Shown here: positions 8,675-17,787 of the stretch, in pieces
Layout of the letters: the number at the start of each line of letters is the position of its first letter
Numbering within the stretch: position 1 is the first letter of the stretch
Assembly (NCBI RefSeq): GCF_020966775.1
Contig: NZ_JAJKFV010000009.1
Span: 289,467 to 353,466, forward strand
Direction of reading: 5' to 3'
Source: Rhodopirellula halodulae
GTDB taxonomy: Bacteria > Planctomycetota > Planctomycetia > Pirellulales > Pirellulaceae
DNA length: 64,000 bases
Notes under the pieces: generated by a model
The model's database searches: none
What the model was told of the DNA's origin: nothing
What the model saw: the letters and a program-made list of their open reading frames with translations, nothing else
Made by a program: the position numbers and the translations under genes

Positions 8675-10378
8675 ATGAAAATTCATTCCCCTATCCGTCA
8701 TTGTTCTGCCACCGCCAAACGCCTCGCCCTTTCGGTCGCCATTGCTGGATCGATTTTGGCATCCGGTTTCGCCACCAATTTGGCCCACGCTCATCGAGTC
8801 GACCCGGCTCTCAGCGGAGGCATCTCGATCCTGGTTCACCGGTTTGACGAAGAAGCCGAACCCATTCCCGTCGCCGACCTGAACCAAACTGAAGAGAACA
8901 GCGTCGTGTTCTTGCCATCGGACGACGCTCCCGTGGTTCAACCCCCTGCCGTCGATGCGACGCCCGCCGAAATTGCCCCTGCCGACGAAGCCCCCGCCCC
9001 CACCGCATTCGTCATTGTTCCCGGAACTCACGATTCCATCCCCACCTCAACCATCGACTTGGCTCCCGTCGATGAAGCGTCTTCCAGCGAAGATGAAGAA
9101 GCCGGCACGCTGACCTTGGCCGAAGCTGCTCCCACCGCTCCCGCGACCCGTGTCAGTCGCACCTCTTCCGACTTCAACGAAATGCTGGCCGCCGTCGCCG
9201 CATCTACAGCAGCCAAAATCGGTATTCCGCTGGAGCATTTCCTCGAGCCCTTCGCGATGATTCGCACGCAAGCGAAGTTGCCACCCGTGGCGGGCGAATT
9301 GGATCCTTCGGTGAATGAAGAGGTCGCTGACAACGCCGCCTTGGCTCAAGCGGTGGCTTTGAATCGATGGTGGTTGGACGACGCTCCCGTGGTTCGCGAC
9401 GACCAGCCAATCTTGCAAAGCCGCGTGGTCAACCAGACGTTGCGATTGAACAAACCCGAACCGAAATTCACCATCGACGTTCGCGAAGAATTGGCCGCTT
9501 TGGCAGCCGAAGAGCCACTGGATGTGACTTCGCACCCAGTCATCGTCCCTCTGGTCGCCAAGCACGATTTCGCAAAACCTGAGAAGGCGGTGGAAGTTGC
9601 TGAAGAAGATCCTTTGGTCGGCAGTGGCCCGGTGATCGTCACTTTGGAAGAAGCCTATCTGCCATATGACTTGGCCGAAGAAGACTTGCCCGCCGCGGAG
9701 CAGCCGACTCAATTGGCAAAGATTTCGCCTGATTGTTTGATGGACGAAGCGGTTTGGCAAATCAGCCGCGCTGCTGACGTCGCGGAGTGTTTCTCACCGC
9801 AAGACATCGGTGGTTTGCTCGCGGACTTGGAACGTCGACGCACTGGTTTGCAAAGCATCGCCATCAACGAAATGACGCAGGACCTTGCATCCGTGTGGGC
9901 TCAGCCGGTCGCGATCATGTTGGTCGATGGGCAGCCGGTGCCTCAGCCCATTCCAGACGAGGCACCCAACGAAAGCAAGTTGATCAATACCATGTTGGTG
10001 GATGGTGTTGAGATTCCCGCACCGGTGCCCGATGCGACGCCAGACGAACTGCCGAGTTCGGAGATTGATGGGTTGATGCTGGTGGATGGTGATTTGGTGC
10101 CGACTCCCGTGCCGGACGCGGTTCCCGATGCGGAAGAATCCGCTCCCGCACCACCGATGATGATCGTCGATGGCGGGCTGATTCCAGCTCCGACCCCAGA
10201 TGGCATTCCCAACGGCATTGTCAGCTTCAACACGTTGACTGGCATCGAGTCGATCGTTGCCGTGGACATTGTTCCTGAAACGGCGTACCCAGTCATGATT
10301 CCACTTTTGGGACCGGAGGCGTTTGAAAACGAAACGCAAGTGGCAACACGACCTGAAGAAGACGCCGTGCAGCGATAG
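8675..10378 (+). CDS. secreted acidic protein with four MLVDG-type repeats
   Basis: A 567-aa protein with a signal peptide (1-36, ending AHA-H) and no recognisable domain. The body is rich in Ala, Pro, Asp, Glu and Val. Residues from about 415 to 530 contain four imperfect repeats of about 25-30 residues. Each begins M-(L/I)-V-D-G and continues with a x-x-(V/I)-P-x-P-x-P-D-(A/G)-x-P pattern. Earlier, segments such as V-I-V-P-L-V and V-M-I-P-L-L recur, suggesting an older, more decayed repetition. No transmembrane segment follows the signal, so it is probably periplasmic or extracellular. The function is unknown. The sulfatase gene follows on the same strand after 170 bp. Confidence 0.65.
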   Translation: MKIHSPIRHCSATAKRLALSVAIAGSILASGFATNLAHAHRVDPALSGGISILVHRFDEEAEPIPVADLNQTEENSVVFLPSDDAPVVQPPAVDATPAEIAPADEAPAPTAFVIVPGTHDSIPTSTIDLAPVDEASSSEDEEAGTLTLAEAAPTAPATRVSRTSSDFNEMLAAVAASTAAKIGIPLEHFLEPFAMIRTQAKLPPVAGELDPSVNEEVADNAALAQAVALNRWWLDDAPVVRDDQPILQSRVVNQTLRLNKPEPKFTIDVREELAALAAEEPLDVTSHPVIVPLVAKHDFAKPEKAVEVAEEDPLVGSGPVIVTLEEAYLPYDLAEEDLPAAEQPTQLAKISPDCLMDEAVWQISRAADVAECFSPQDIGGLLADLERRRTGLQSIAINEMTQDLASVWAQPVAIMLVDGQPVPQPIPDEAPNESKLINTMLVDGVEIPAPVPDATPDELPSSEIDGLMLVDGDLVPTPVPDAVPDAEESAPAPPMMIVDGGLIPAPTPDGIPNGIVSFNTLTGIESIVAVDIVPETAYPVMIPLLGPEAFENETQVATRPEEDAVQR

Positions 10379-10548
10379 GCGATACGTCGCCGGGGCGTTG
10401 AGACTTCTCAACACTCAGCTTGCTCAGCCCCGGCTCATCGAAACACGACTCCAAGCCCGCGATGTTGAATGCCAACGTCGCGGGCTTGGCTCGTTTATAC
10501 TGGCCGCCTAGTCATTCCCCACAACGACAAAACGCGGCAGGCAACACG

Positions 10549-12081
10549 ATGCGCACTTGGAGATCTCTGTGTCTCGGTCTCATTCTTGGGACCGTTTTCA
10601 TCGGTACGGTGGCTTCGGCTCAAGAAGCAACTGAAAAGAAACCGTCCACTCGCAAGAACGTGCTGTTCTTGATCTCGGACGACCTGAACACCCGCATCGG
10701 TTGCTACGGCGACCCGTTGGTTCAGACGCCCAACATCGATCGATTGGCCGCCAGAGGCGTGTTGTTCCAAAACGCAGCTTGCCAATACCCGCTGTGTGGT
10801 CCCTCCAGAAATTCCATGTTGTGCGGCTTGTATCCGGACACCACCGGGATCCATGGCAACGCGCAGATCTTTCGGGATTCGATCCCAGAGCGTTGGTCGC
10901 TACCGCAGGCCTTTCGTTTGGACGGTTATTTTGCCGGGCGAGTTGGGAAACTGTATCACTACAACGTGCCGAAATCGGTTGGGACCAATGGTCATGACGA
11001 TCCGGCGTCGTGGGAGCTGGAGCTGAACCCAGCCGGATGTGATCGTTTGATCGAAGAACCGGACATTTTCACGCTTCGTGAGAAAGCGTTTGGCGGGACG
11101 TTGTCCTGGTACGCTTCGCCCCGACCGGATGGCGAGCACACGGATGGAATGTTGGCGGAAGATGCCAGTTGGGTGCTGGAACGATGCGCGAAACGCAACG
11201 ACCGCCCGTTCTTCCTGGCCGTTGGGTTTTACCGTCCGCACACACCGTACGTTGCGCCAAAAGAGTACTTCGAGCCCTACAAGTTGGAGGACATGCCGCT
11301 GTTTGACAACGTCGAGGAGGATGTTGCCGACGTGCCCAAGGCGGCTTTGTTAAGCCACAAAAAGGAACAGGAAAAGCTGACCGATCCGCTCCGTCGCCAG
11401 GCCATCCAGGCTTACTACGCCAGCACCACGTTCATGGACGCTCAGGTTGGCAAGGTGCTGGATACTTTGGAACGCACCGGATTGGACAAGAACACCATTG
11501 TGGTTTTCACCAGCGACCACGGGTACTTCCTCGGTGAAAAAGGGCTTTGGCAAAAGCAAGCTTTGTTCGACAAGGTCGCCGGTGTGCCATTGATCATCGC
11601 GGAACCCGGCCGCGAAAAGGGGGCTGTTGCGACGACTCCGGTTGGGTTGGTGGATTTGTATCCGACGTTGGCTGAAATGTGCGGTGTTCCAACGCAAGAG
11701 TTAATGCACGGCCAGTCGCTCGTGCCGATCTTGCGTGATCCATCGCAACTTGGGCGTGGCTATTCCATGTCGATGATTTCTCGCAACGATCGACAGAAGA
11801 AGCAACGCTACTACGGGTATTCCATCCGCACGCCGCGTTATCGCATGACGTTGTGGGACGATGGCGATCGCGGCATGGAGCTGTACGATCACGACAAGGA
11901 TCCGGAGGAGTTCACCAATTTGGCGCACGGCGATGGTCAACAAGACCCGGAGATTGCCGCGGTCATTCGTGACTTGAAGGGCAAGCTCGCGGAAGAGGTG
12001 GCCAAGGGGATGCCAGCTTCGGGCAAACGCACGGAGTACAAGGTGGGGAACTGGAACCCGATGTTGCGTGTGGACAACTGA
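10549..12081 (+). CDS. secreted type I sulfatase (iduronate-2-sulfatase-like)
   Basis: A 510-aa formylglycine-dependent sulfatase. The ATG at 10549 gives a clean signal peptide (1-24, ending ASA-Q). Residues 38-50 (VLFLISDDLNTRI) carry the metal-binding Asp pair. The active-site motif is C83-G-P-S-R, where Cys is oxidised to formylglycine by a separate maturase not in this window. Later come RPHTPY and a second metal-site segment, FTSDHGYFLGEKG. The fold and HTPYVAPKEYF segment match the iduronate-sulfatase-like group (family S1) that marine planctomycetes use on sulfated polysaccharides. The exact sugar is unknown. It may follow the upstream repeat protein in one transcript, but the 170-bp gap makes this unsure. 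Confidence 0.9.
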   Translation: MRTWRSLCLGLILGTVFIGTVASAQEATEKKPSTRKNVLFLISDDLNTRIGCYGDPLVQTPNIDRLAARGVLFQNAACQYPLCGPSRNSMLCGLYPDTTGIHGNAQIFRDSIPERWSLPQAFRLDGYFAGRVGKLYHYNVPKSVGTNGHDDPASWELELNPAGCDRLIEEPDIFTLREKAFGGTLSWYASPRPDGEHTDGMLAEDASWVLERCAKRNDRPFFLAVGFYRPHTPYVAPKEYFEPYKLEDMPLFDNVEEDVADVPKAALLSHKKEQEKLTDPLRRQAIQAYYASTTFMDAQVGKVLDTLERTGLDKNTIVVFTSDHGYFLGEKGLWQKQALFDKVAGVPLIIAEPGREKGAVATTPVGLVDLYPTLAEMCGVPTQELMHGQSLVPILRDPSQLGRGYSMSMISRNDRQKKQRYYGYSIRTPRYRMTLWDDGDRGMELYDHDKDPEEFTNLAHGDGQQDPEIAAVIRDLKGKLAEEVAKGMPASGKRTEYKVGNWNPMLRVDN

Positions 12082-12108
12082 ACGCGGCTGAATGCAGCCG
12101 ACGTGCGC

Positions 12109-12789
12109 TTATATGCGAATGTTTTGAATGCGAAAGGCGAGTTGTTGCAGCTCGCTGGCCAGATCAACGTTGATGATGGCCGTTCCCGCCGGCACACGCA
12201 GTGTGGTGGGAGCGAAGTTCAAAATGCCTTGAATGCCACCGGCCATCACGCGGGCCGCGACCTCGCTGGCTTGTTCGCTGGGGACCGCGAGAATGGCCAA
12301 TTCCGGTTTGGCTTTTTCAAGCACCGCTTCCAAATCATCTAACGGTCGGACCGTGGTTCCGCCGACTTCGCGTCCGTACTTCGCCGGGTCGGTGTCAAAG
12401 GCCGCCGCTAATGAGAAACCGAGACGCTCGAATCCTCGGTAGCGAAGCAGAGCGTTGCCCAGTGATCCGACGCCGATCAACACGGCTTTCCACTGAACGC
12501 CGGATCCCAACACAGCACCGATCCGTTCGGCCAACAGTTGCACGTCGTAACCGACGCCGCGTCGACCAATCGAGCCTACGGAACTGAGGTCGCGGCGCAC
12601 GACGGCGGGGGAAACGTTGACCATTTGCCCCAGGTCGCGACTGTTGGTGGACTTCTCTCCCGCCGCGATCAAACGGTGCAATTCGCGGTAATAGAGCGAC
12701 AAACGCCCCACCGCGGGCGTGGACAATTCCGCCTTGCAAACGGCTTCATCGGAAGGATCCGAAGGGCTGGATTCGTGTTCGCTCGTCAT
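12109..12789 (-). CDS. rex: redox-sensing transcriptional repressor Rex
   Basis: A 226-aa DNA-binding protein that senses the NADH/NAD+ ratio. The N-terminal winged helix (about residues 22-85) has the family pattern S-x-x-L-G-Q-x-V-N-V-S-P-A-x-V-R-R-D-L-S, followed by G-R-R-G-V-G-Y. The Rossmann domain begins at AVLIGVGSLGNALLRY (about 102). The C-terminal part (GIQGILNFAPTTLRVP, NVDLASELQQLAF) is also typical. I use the ATG at 12789. A TTG at 12828 would add 13 residues with no family support. It converges on the sulfatase gene (27 bp apart). No clear TTGTGA-type Rex site was found upstream, so autoregulation is not shown. Confidence 0.93.
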   Translation of the reverse strand: MTSEHESSPSDPSDEAVCKAELSTPAVGRLSLYYRELHRLIAAGEKSTNSRDLGQMVNVSPAVVRRDLSSVGSIGRRGVGYDVQLLAERIGAVLGSGVQWKAVLIGVGSLGNALLRYRGFERLGFSLAAAFDTDPAKYGREVGGTTVRPLDDLEAVLEKAKPELAILAVPSEQASEVAARVMAGGIQGILNFAPTTLRVPAGTAIINVDLASELQQLAFRIQNIRI

Positions 12790-13035
12790 CGGCTTCGCTG
12801 ACCCGCACAATCGTTTGAACCGGAACAACCCGCAGCGTCGGCAGGACTTGACGACGCAATCGTTCTGTTTTGCCAGGACCGCCCTGTTTGTTTGTTTAAC
12901 GCTTGTTCTGCAGACGATGAAGTTTGTGCATCAAGATCAGTTTTGCTAGTCCGCAGAGTTTCCGCCTGTGCCACACACGTTCTGGCCCAGCTTATCTCTG
13001 ACCGTCTGGCAAGTGAAGCCTTACCGACCCTCCCT

Positions 13036-13051
13036 GGCCCACGTGTGGGCC
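13036..13051. promoter_or_regulatory. 16-bp GC-rich palindrome upstream of the YTV gene
   Basis: GGCCCAC, GT, GTGGGCC: exact 7-bp arms around a 2-bp centre. This is too tight for a hairpin terminator, so a dimeric regulator site is a reasonable guess. No regulator can be named. Confidence 0.3.
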
Positions 13052-13163
13052 GCCCCGCTCTCACACTCGCAGCCTCGGCCTTCGTTCGGCCGACGGGCGT
13101 TCTGCTCGACCGTGACAGTGAATCAGGCAGCGGATCGGTTTAGCCGTCTGGATTTTGATTTTG

Positions 13164-13202
13164 GTTTGGAGGCCAAGCCGGGGGGTATCCGGCAGGCCAA
13201 AC
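13164..13202 (+). promoter_or_regulatory. structured 5' leader of the YTV gene
   Basis: GTTTGG (13164-13169) pairs with CCAAAC (13197-13202), and inside it CCGG pairs with CCGG, giving an interrupted stem-loop about 50 nt before the start codon. Just downstream is a Shine-Dalgarno, GTGGAGA, before the ATG. It could stabilise the mRNA or affect translation of a highly expressed wall protein. Confidence 0.3.
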
Positions 13203-13250
13203 GAAGCTGCGTTATGCAACGTCCCGTTGTTACCTGTGGAGAAACTTACG

Positions 13251-14987
13251 ATGAAACGCTTGTGGTTGTTGCCCGCGTTGACGATTATCTCGATCGTCTC
13301 GGGCGCGAACGCTGCTCACGCTGCATATAGCGGCGCGATCAGCTATGAAGGCTGTAGCAGCTGTGGTGGCTCAGTCGTCGCCGATGGATCGGCGGTTGCT
13401 GGCGGCTCAGTTGTTGCCGACGGTTCGGCCGTCGCTGGCGGTGGATCTTACACCGTCATGCGAACGGTTCGCGAAACCGTCATGGAGCAAGTCGAAGAGA
13501 CTCGCTATCGCACTCGGAACGAAGTGTACTTTGAAGACCAAGTGGTCAATCGTACGCGAATGGTTCCCGAGACTCACCAGAAAGAAGTTCAGTACACGGT
13601 CATGGTGCCGTCGTACGAAACTCGCCAACGCACGATCAACTACACGGTCAACAAGCCTGTGTACGAAACTCGTGAAAAGGTGATCAACTACACGGTCAAG
13701 AAACCCGTGTACGAAACTCGTACGAAGACGATCAACTACACCGTGATGAAGCCCGTTTACGAGCAACATCAGCGAGTGATCAACTACACCGTGAAGAAAC
13801 CTGTGTACGAAACTCGTACCAAGACGATCAACTACACGGTCAACAAGCCCGTGTACGAAACTCGTCAACGGACGATCAACTACACCGTGATGGTTCCAAC
13901 GTACGAAACTCGTACGCGAAACATCAACTACACGGTTTACAACACTGTGCAAGAACAAAAAGTTCGCACAGAGAACTACAGCGTCAGCGTTCCTCAAACG
14001 TACACCAAGACCATCACGGTCAAAGGTGGACACTGGGAAACCCGTACGGAAACCGTTCCTGGTCCAATGATCCGTCGCACCGTGCGTGAGCCCGGTACTT
14101 CGTACTTCGACGCAGCAACGTGCCGCACGGTTTACTGCCCAGGCAAGTGCCGCGTGGAATGCGTGCAAGGTTGCCCCAAGACGATCTGCAAGAAAGTCTG
14201 GGTTCCAACTTGCGAAGAGAAAGAAGTGACCTGCACCAAGTACGTCACCGAGTGCCGTACTCGTGAAATCCCTTACACCGTGTGCCGTCGCGTTCCTGAG
14301 TGCCGCACCAAGACCGTTGAGTACAAAGTGTGCAAGATGGTTCCTGAGTGCCGTACCAAGACCTGCAACTACACCGTGTGCAAGATGGTCCCAGAATGCC
14401 GCACCAAGGAAGTGTGCTACAAAGTCTGCAAGATGGTTTGCGAAAACCGTCAAAAGACCTGCAACTACACGACCTGCAAAATGGTTCCTGAGTGCCGCAC
14501 CAAGACTTGCAACTACACCGTTTGCAAGATGGTTTGCGAGCCTCGCACCAAAGTTTGCAAGTACACCGTCTGCAAGATGGTTCCTGAGTGCCGCACCAAG
14601 GTTTGCGAGTACAAAGTTTGCAAAATGGTTCCTGAGTGCCGCACCAAGACCGTGTGCTACACCACTTGCCGCAAAGAGTGCTACCAAGAAACGATCAAGG
14701 TCAAGAAGTGCCGCAAAGTTTGCGAGCCCTACACCGTGACTCGTTGCGTGCCACGCGTTGTTTGCAAGCAAGTTCCAGTGGAAGTTTGCTGCCCAGCTCC
14801 AGCTTGCGGATGTGCAGATCCATGTGCAGACGCTTGTGCTCCAGCCTGTGCACCTGCTTCGGCCGGTCCTATCCGTAGCTTGCTCAAGGGTCTCTTGGGC
14901 GGACACGGCTGTGGCTGCAGCAACGACTGCGGTTGCGACGCTGGCTGCGATGCAGGTTGCGACGTTGCACCTGCTTGCGGCTGCTGA
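13251..14987 (+). CDS. YTV-repeat, cysteine-rich planctomycete wall protein
   Basis: A 578-aa exported protein with a signal peptide (1-24), a short VVADGSAVAGG duplication near 40-65, and then two long blocks of one 16-residue repeat. Block 1 (about 113-255) has no cysteine, with units of the form I-N-Y-T-V-x-K-P-V-Y-E-T-R-x-x-x. Block 2 (about 340-485) carries the same register with Cys added: C-N-Y-T-V-C-K-M-V-P-E-C-R-T-K-x. The tail (about 520-578) is a CGC/CDAGC-type Cys cluster. YTV proteins are known from the proteome of Rhodopirellula as likely cell-wall components cross-linked by disulfides. That role is family knowledge and the repeat map is read directly. A good Shine-Dalgarno precedes the ATG. 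Confidence 0.88.
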   Translation: MKRLWLLPALTIISIVSGANAAHAAYSGAISYEGCSSCGGSVVADGSAVAGGSVVADGSAVAGGGSYTVMRTVRETVMEQVEETRYRTRNEVYFEDQVVNRTRMVPETHQKEVQYTVMVPSYETRQRTINYTVNKPVYETREKVINYTVKKPVYETRTKTINYTVMKPVYEQHQRVINYTVKKPVYETRTKTINYTVNKPVYETRQRTINYTVMVPTYETRTRNINYTVYNTVQEQKVRTENYSVSVPQTYTKTITVKGGHWETRTETVPGPMIRRTVREPGTSYFDAATCRTVYCPGKCRVECVQGCPKTICKKVWVPTCEEKEVTCTKYVTECRTREIPYTVCRRVPECRTKTVEYKVCKMVPECRTKTCNYTVCKMVPECRTKEVCYKVCKMVCENRQKTCNYTTCKMVPECRTKTCNYTVCKMVCEPRTKVCKYTVCKMVPECRTKVCEYKVCKMVPECRTKTVCYTTCRKECYQETIKVKKCRKVCEPYTVTRCVPRVVCKQVPVEVCCPAPACGCADPCADACAPACAPASAGPIRSLLKGLLGGHGCGCSNDCGCDAGCDAGCDVAPACGC

Positions 14988-15177
14988 TTGAAATTTGTTC
15001 TCAGGGGAGCCCCCTTCGCCGGGGCTACCCAGAGAACGTTGGACGTAACGCTCTCCACACAGCGACCCCAACCCGACTTCGATGGCCGTGTTGATCCGGA
15101 CATCCGACCGAACAACGGATCACCGGCCACGAAGTCACCGGGGTGCTCGCCTGGAAACCTCAGCGATCAAACAAAAA

Positions 15178-15215
15178 CGGGGACGAACTTGTCAGCCAAG
15201 TTCGCCCCGTTTTTT
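15178..15215. terminator. strong intrinsic terminator between convergent YTV and gpx-like genes
   Basis: A GC-rich stem runs from 15178 to 15209 (13 bp with one bulged A and a 4-nt loop), followed by six T and preceded by five A. It can therefore act in both directions, ending the YTV transcript (stop at 14987) and the convergent peroxidase transcript (stop at 15363). The remaining DNA between the two genes shows no gene. Confidence 0.85.
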
Positions 15216-15362
15216 ATGCGCCTCAACAGAGTGAGAACGTCGAAAGAACGAGAATCGGGCGTCGCGCCTCCGCTGAGTCTTCAACCCAAACCGAAAACCC
15301 CCGCCCTCGACTCCCCTCCCTCGACGTTCCGTCCTCCGCTCGAAAACCTCAGCTCTCGGCTC

Positions 15363-15944
15363 TCAGCCCTCCTTCAGGGCCGACTTGATCGCGCTGACCA
15401 GTTCGTCATCCGAAGGCTTCACCTTCGACTTGTAGCGGCCGATCACTTGTCCATCGCGGCCGACCAGGAACTTTTCAAAGTTCCAACTGACGGGACCCTT
15501 GCCGGCAGGCTCAGCCTTGATGCTGGTCAACTGCTTGTACAGCGGCGTGGCGTCGTCACCGTTGACGTCGACCTTGCTCATCATGGGGAAGGTGACTTCG
15601 TAACGCGAACTGCAGAATTCGAGAATCTCGGAATCGGAACCAGGCTCCTGGCTCCCGAACTGATTGCATGGGAAACCGAGGATCACCAACCCGTCATCCT
15701 TGTGGGCTTCGTACAACGCTTGCAAACCGGCGTACTGCTTGGTGTAGCCGCACTTGCTGGCCACGTTGACGATCAGCACGACTTTGCCTTCGTAGTCGTG
15801 CAAATCAACTTCTTTGCCTTCGATCGTCTTGGTCTCGTGAGCCAACACGCATTCGTGTTCGGTGGTGGCGTCAGCAGCCGAGGCGGATGGAAGTGCACTC
15901 ATCAAACAACCCAGGGCGAGAGGAAGAAGCAAATAGCGAGACAT
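15363..15944 (-). CDS. exported glutathione-peroxidase-like (GPx) enzyme
   Basis: A 193-aa thiol peroxidase. An open frame continues far upstream, but the ATG at 15944 is right because it opens a signal peptide (1-23, ending ASA-A) and has AGGA upstream. The GPx signature is intact: NVASKCGYT with the peroxidatic Cys (C64), then LGFPCNQFGSQEPG with Gln and a second Cys, and the Trp of SWNFEKFLV. A Cys replaces selenocysteine. Bacterial GPx homologues of this kind usually take electrons from thioredoxin. The signal peptide suggests an envelope role against peroxides. The gene is divergent from the SDR pair. Confidence 0.9.
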   Translation of the reverse strand: MSRYLLLPLALGCLMSALPSASAADATTEHECVLAHETKTIEGKEVDLHDYEGKVVLIVNVASKCGYTKQYAGLQALYEAHKDDGLVILGFPCNQFGSQEPGSDSEILEFCSSRYEVTFPMMSKVDVNGDDATPLYKQLTSIKAEPAGKGPVSWNFEKFLVGRDGQVIGRYKSKVKPSDDELVSAIKSALKEG

Positions 15945-16094
15945 CGATGTTCCTGTGGGGAAACGAGAGTTCGAAACGAATGTGAAACACACGCCATCAC
16001 TATAACCGTCTCGCCAAGGGGGATTGCGAAATGAGTCATGCAAATCGAAAATCCGGTTTGCCTCCCGCATCCCTCCCCCCACGAGCCTCTCACC

Positions 16095-16826
16095 ATGAAT
16101 TTGAAAGACAAAGTCGTCGCCATCACCGGCGGTGGAACCGGCATCGGAGCCGGAATTGCACGTGAATTGGCGATGGCCGGTGCGAAGGTCACCATCGGTG
16201 GACGACGAGAAGCTCCGCTGAAGGAAGTCGCTGGTTCGATCCGTTCGTCCAACCCCGTTCGCACGCACACGATCGACGTGGCGGACAACGACAGCATCGA
16301 AGCTTTCTTCGCCGATGTTCGCGAAAACGTTGGTGAAGTGGACATTTTGGTGAACAGTGCCGGGATCAACATTGCCAAGCGAACGATGGCCGAGATGGAT
16401 CCCGACGAATGGGATCGCGTGCTTCGCATCAACGCGACCGGAGCCTACCGCTGCATGCATCAAGTGCTGGCGGGGATGCGAGACCGCCGCGACGGATTGA
16501 TCATCAACATCTCGTCGGTCGCGGGAAAACGCGCGATCACGTTGGGCGGCGTTGTTTACTGTGCCAGCAAATTCGCGATGACCGCGTTGGGAACGGCAAC
16601 CGCCAATGAAGTCCGGCACGAAGGCGTTCGGATCACCAACGTGTACCCTGGCGAAGTGAACACGCCGATCTTGGAAAATCGACCTGTCCCGGTCACCGAA
16701 GAACACAAACAATCGATCCTGCAACCAGAAGACATCGCGTCGGTGATCCTTTCGATTTGTCAGTTGCCCCCGCGAGCCTGCGTGCCTGAGATCGTTATCA
16801 AACCCACCACTCAGGAATGGGTGTGA
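16095..16826 (+). CDS. short-chain dehydrogenase/reductase (SDR)
   Basis: A 243-aa classical SDR. The ATG at 16095 starts directly at the conserved N-terminus (MNLKDKVVAITGGGTGIG). It has the cofactor motif TGGGTGIG (about 10-17), NSAG near residue 90, Ser in NISSVAG (about 140) and the catalytic Y-C-A-S-K at about 153-157. A Arg-Arg pair after the first helix suggests preference for NADP(H), which is inference. The substrate is unknown. The stop codon overlaps the start of the next SDR gene by 10 bp, so the two should be translationally coupled. Confidence 0.88.
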   Translation: MNLKDKVVAITGGGTGIGAGIARELAMAGAKVTIGGRREAPLKEVAGSIRSSNPVRTHTIDVADNDSIEAFFADVRENVGEVDILVNSAGINIAKRTMAEMDPDEWDRVLRINATGAYRCMHQVLAGMRDRRDGLIINISSVAGKRAITLGGVVYCASKFAMTALGTATANEVRHEGVRITNVYPGEVNTPILENRPVPVTEEHKQSILQPEDIASVILSICQLPPRACVPEIVIKPTTQEWV

Positions 16827-17647
16827 GCCGCGACAACACATCGCCGTCCGCAATCGTAACCGGTGCCTCCGCCGGATTGGGGCTGCATGTCTGCAGGCGA
16901 CTGCTTCGCGAGAATTACCGGCTCACCATGTTGGGCCGAAACGCGGACCGGTTGCGAGACGCGGAGAGGTCGCTGCGAGAGGAATTTCCGCGATCGGAAG
17001 TGAAGGCGTTCGCGGGCGACGCGTGTGATGCAGATTCAATGAATCGGATGGTGGCGGAACACGTTCAGCGTTTCGAATCGCTCGATGCGCTGGTGAACGT
17101 GGTTGGACGCAGCGACCGAGGCTTGTTGATTCACAGTTCCGCGGAAGAGCTGGAATCGCTATTCCGTGACAACGTCATTTCCGCTTGGACCTGTTCCCGC
17201 GCGGTTCACGAATCGCTCCAGCAGACTCGTGGTGCAATCGTCAATCTTGGTTCGCTTGCCTCTCGCGTGGCGCCGCGTTATCTGGGTGGCTACGTGATCG
17301 CCAAGCATGCGCTGGTCGGTTTCTCGCGACAGCTTCGAATGGAATTGGAATCGGACGGCATTCACGTGGGCGTCGTCTGTCCAGGTCCGATCCGCCGTGA
17401 TGATGATCTGCCGATCGATCGCTACCAGACGGATACGAAGACCGGCGTTCCGGCGACCGCGGCCCAGCCTGGCGGAGGTGCGAAACTGAAAGGGTTGCCA
17501 CCCGAACAAGTCGCGGACGCGGTTCTGAAATGCATCATGCAGCGAAAGATCGAAATCGTGATGCCGGGCAAGGTGCGAGCCCTCATGGCCGTCAACGCGA
17601 TCTCACCCAAACTCGCGGATTGGTTATTGGCCAAGAGCACTGCTTGA
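16817..17647 (+). CDS. second SDR, overlapping the first
   Basis: A 276-aa SDR with cofactor motif TGASAGLG (about 15-22), a V-V-G-R variant of the NNAG motif, a G-S-L-A-S segment before the active site and a Y-V-I-A-K catalytic Tyr/Lys pair. The ATG lies inside the last codons of the upstream SDR. It resembles the DltE/YqjQ-like group of uncharacterised SDRs with a C-terminal extension (residues 200-276) that includes a small hydrophobic end. Two tandem SDRs may act in one pathway, but nothing nearby names it. Confidence 0.85.
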   Translation: MGVSRDNTSPSAIVTGASAGLGLHVCRRLLRENYRLTMLGRNADRLRDAERSLREEFPRSEVKAFAGDACDADSMNRMVAEHVQRFESLDALVNVVGRSDRGLLIHSSAEELESLFRDNVISAWTCSRAVHESLQQTRGAIVNLGSLASRVAPRYLGGYVIAKHALVGFSRQLRMELESDGIHVGVVCPGPIRRDDDLPIDRYQTDTKTGVPATAAQPGGGAKLKGLPPEQVADAVLKCIMQRKIEIVMPGKVRALMAVNAISPKLADWLLAKSTA

Positions 17648-17787
17648 AACGCACGTCGGGCCGGAATTTTGGGTCGAGACTGCTTTGAATGGTTGACCAT
17701 TCCAAATGGGGTAGCCAGGCTGGCTGTCCTGCCGTGTGATTGCGGTGCAGAAGAAGGCGGGCGGGAAACCCATGTTGGATCGCTGGG

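Larger units (their letters stand above)
12790..13250. other. divergent intergenic region between rex and the YTV gene
   Basis: The region contains a perfect palindrome (7-bp arms GGCCCAC/GTGGGCC, 13036-13051) about 200 bp before the YTV start. It also holds a structured leader (13164-13202). Open frames crossing it show no family resemblance. It must hold the promoters of both divergent genes. Confidence 0.4.

Noticed and set aside
12790..13250. Rex operator upstream of rex
   Set aside because: I looked for a TTGTGA/TCACAA dyad and found none. The GC-rich palindrome at 13036 does not fit the Rex consensus.
13407..15071. A long minus-strand frame (554 codons) opposite the YTV gene
   Set aside because: It is the mirror of a highly repetitive coding region. 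The plus-strand frame has the signal peptide, Shine-Dalgarno and known family.
15945..16853. Upstream extension of the peroxidase frame to 496 codons
   Set aside because: The extension lies antisense to the SDR gene and has no similarity to anything. The signal peptide starts at 15944.
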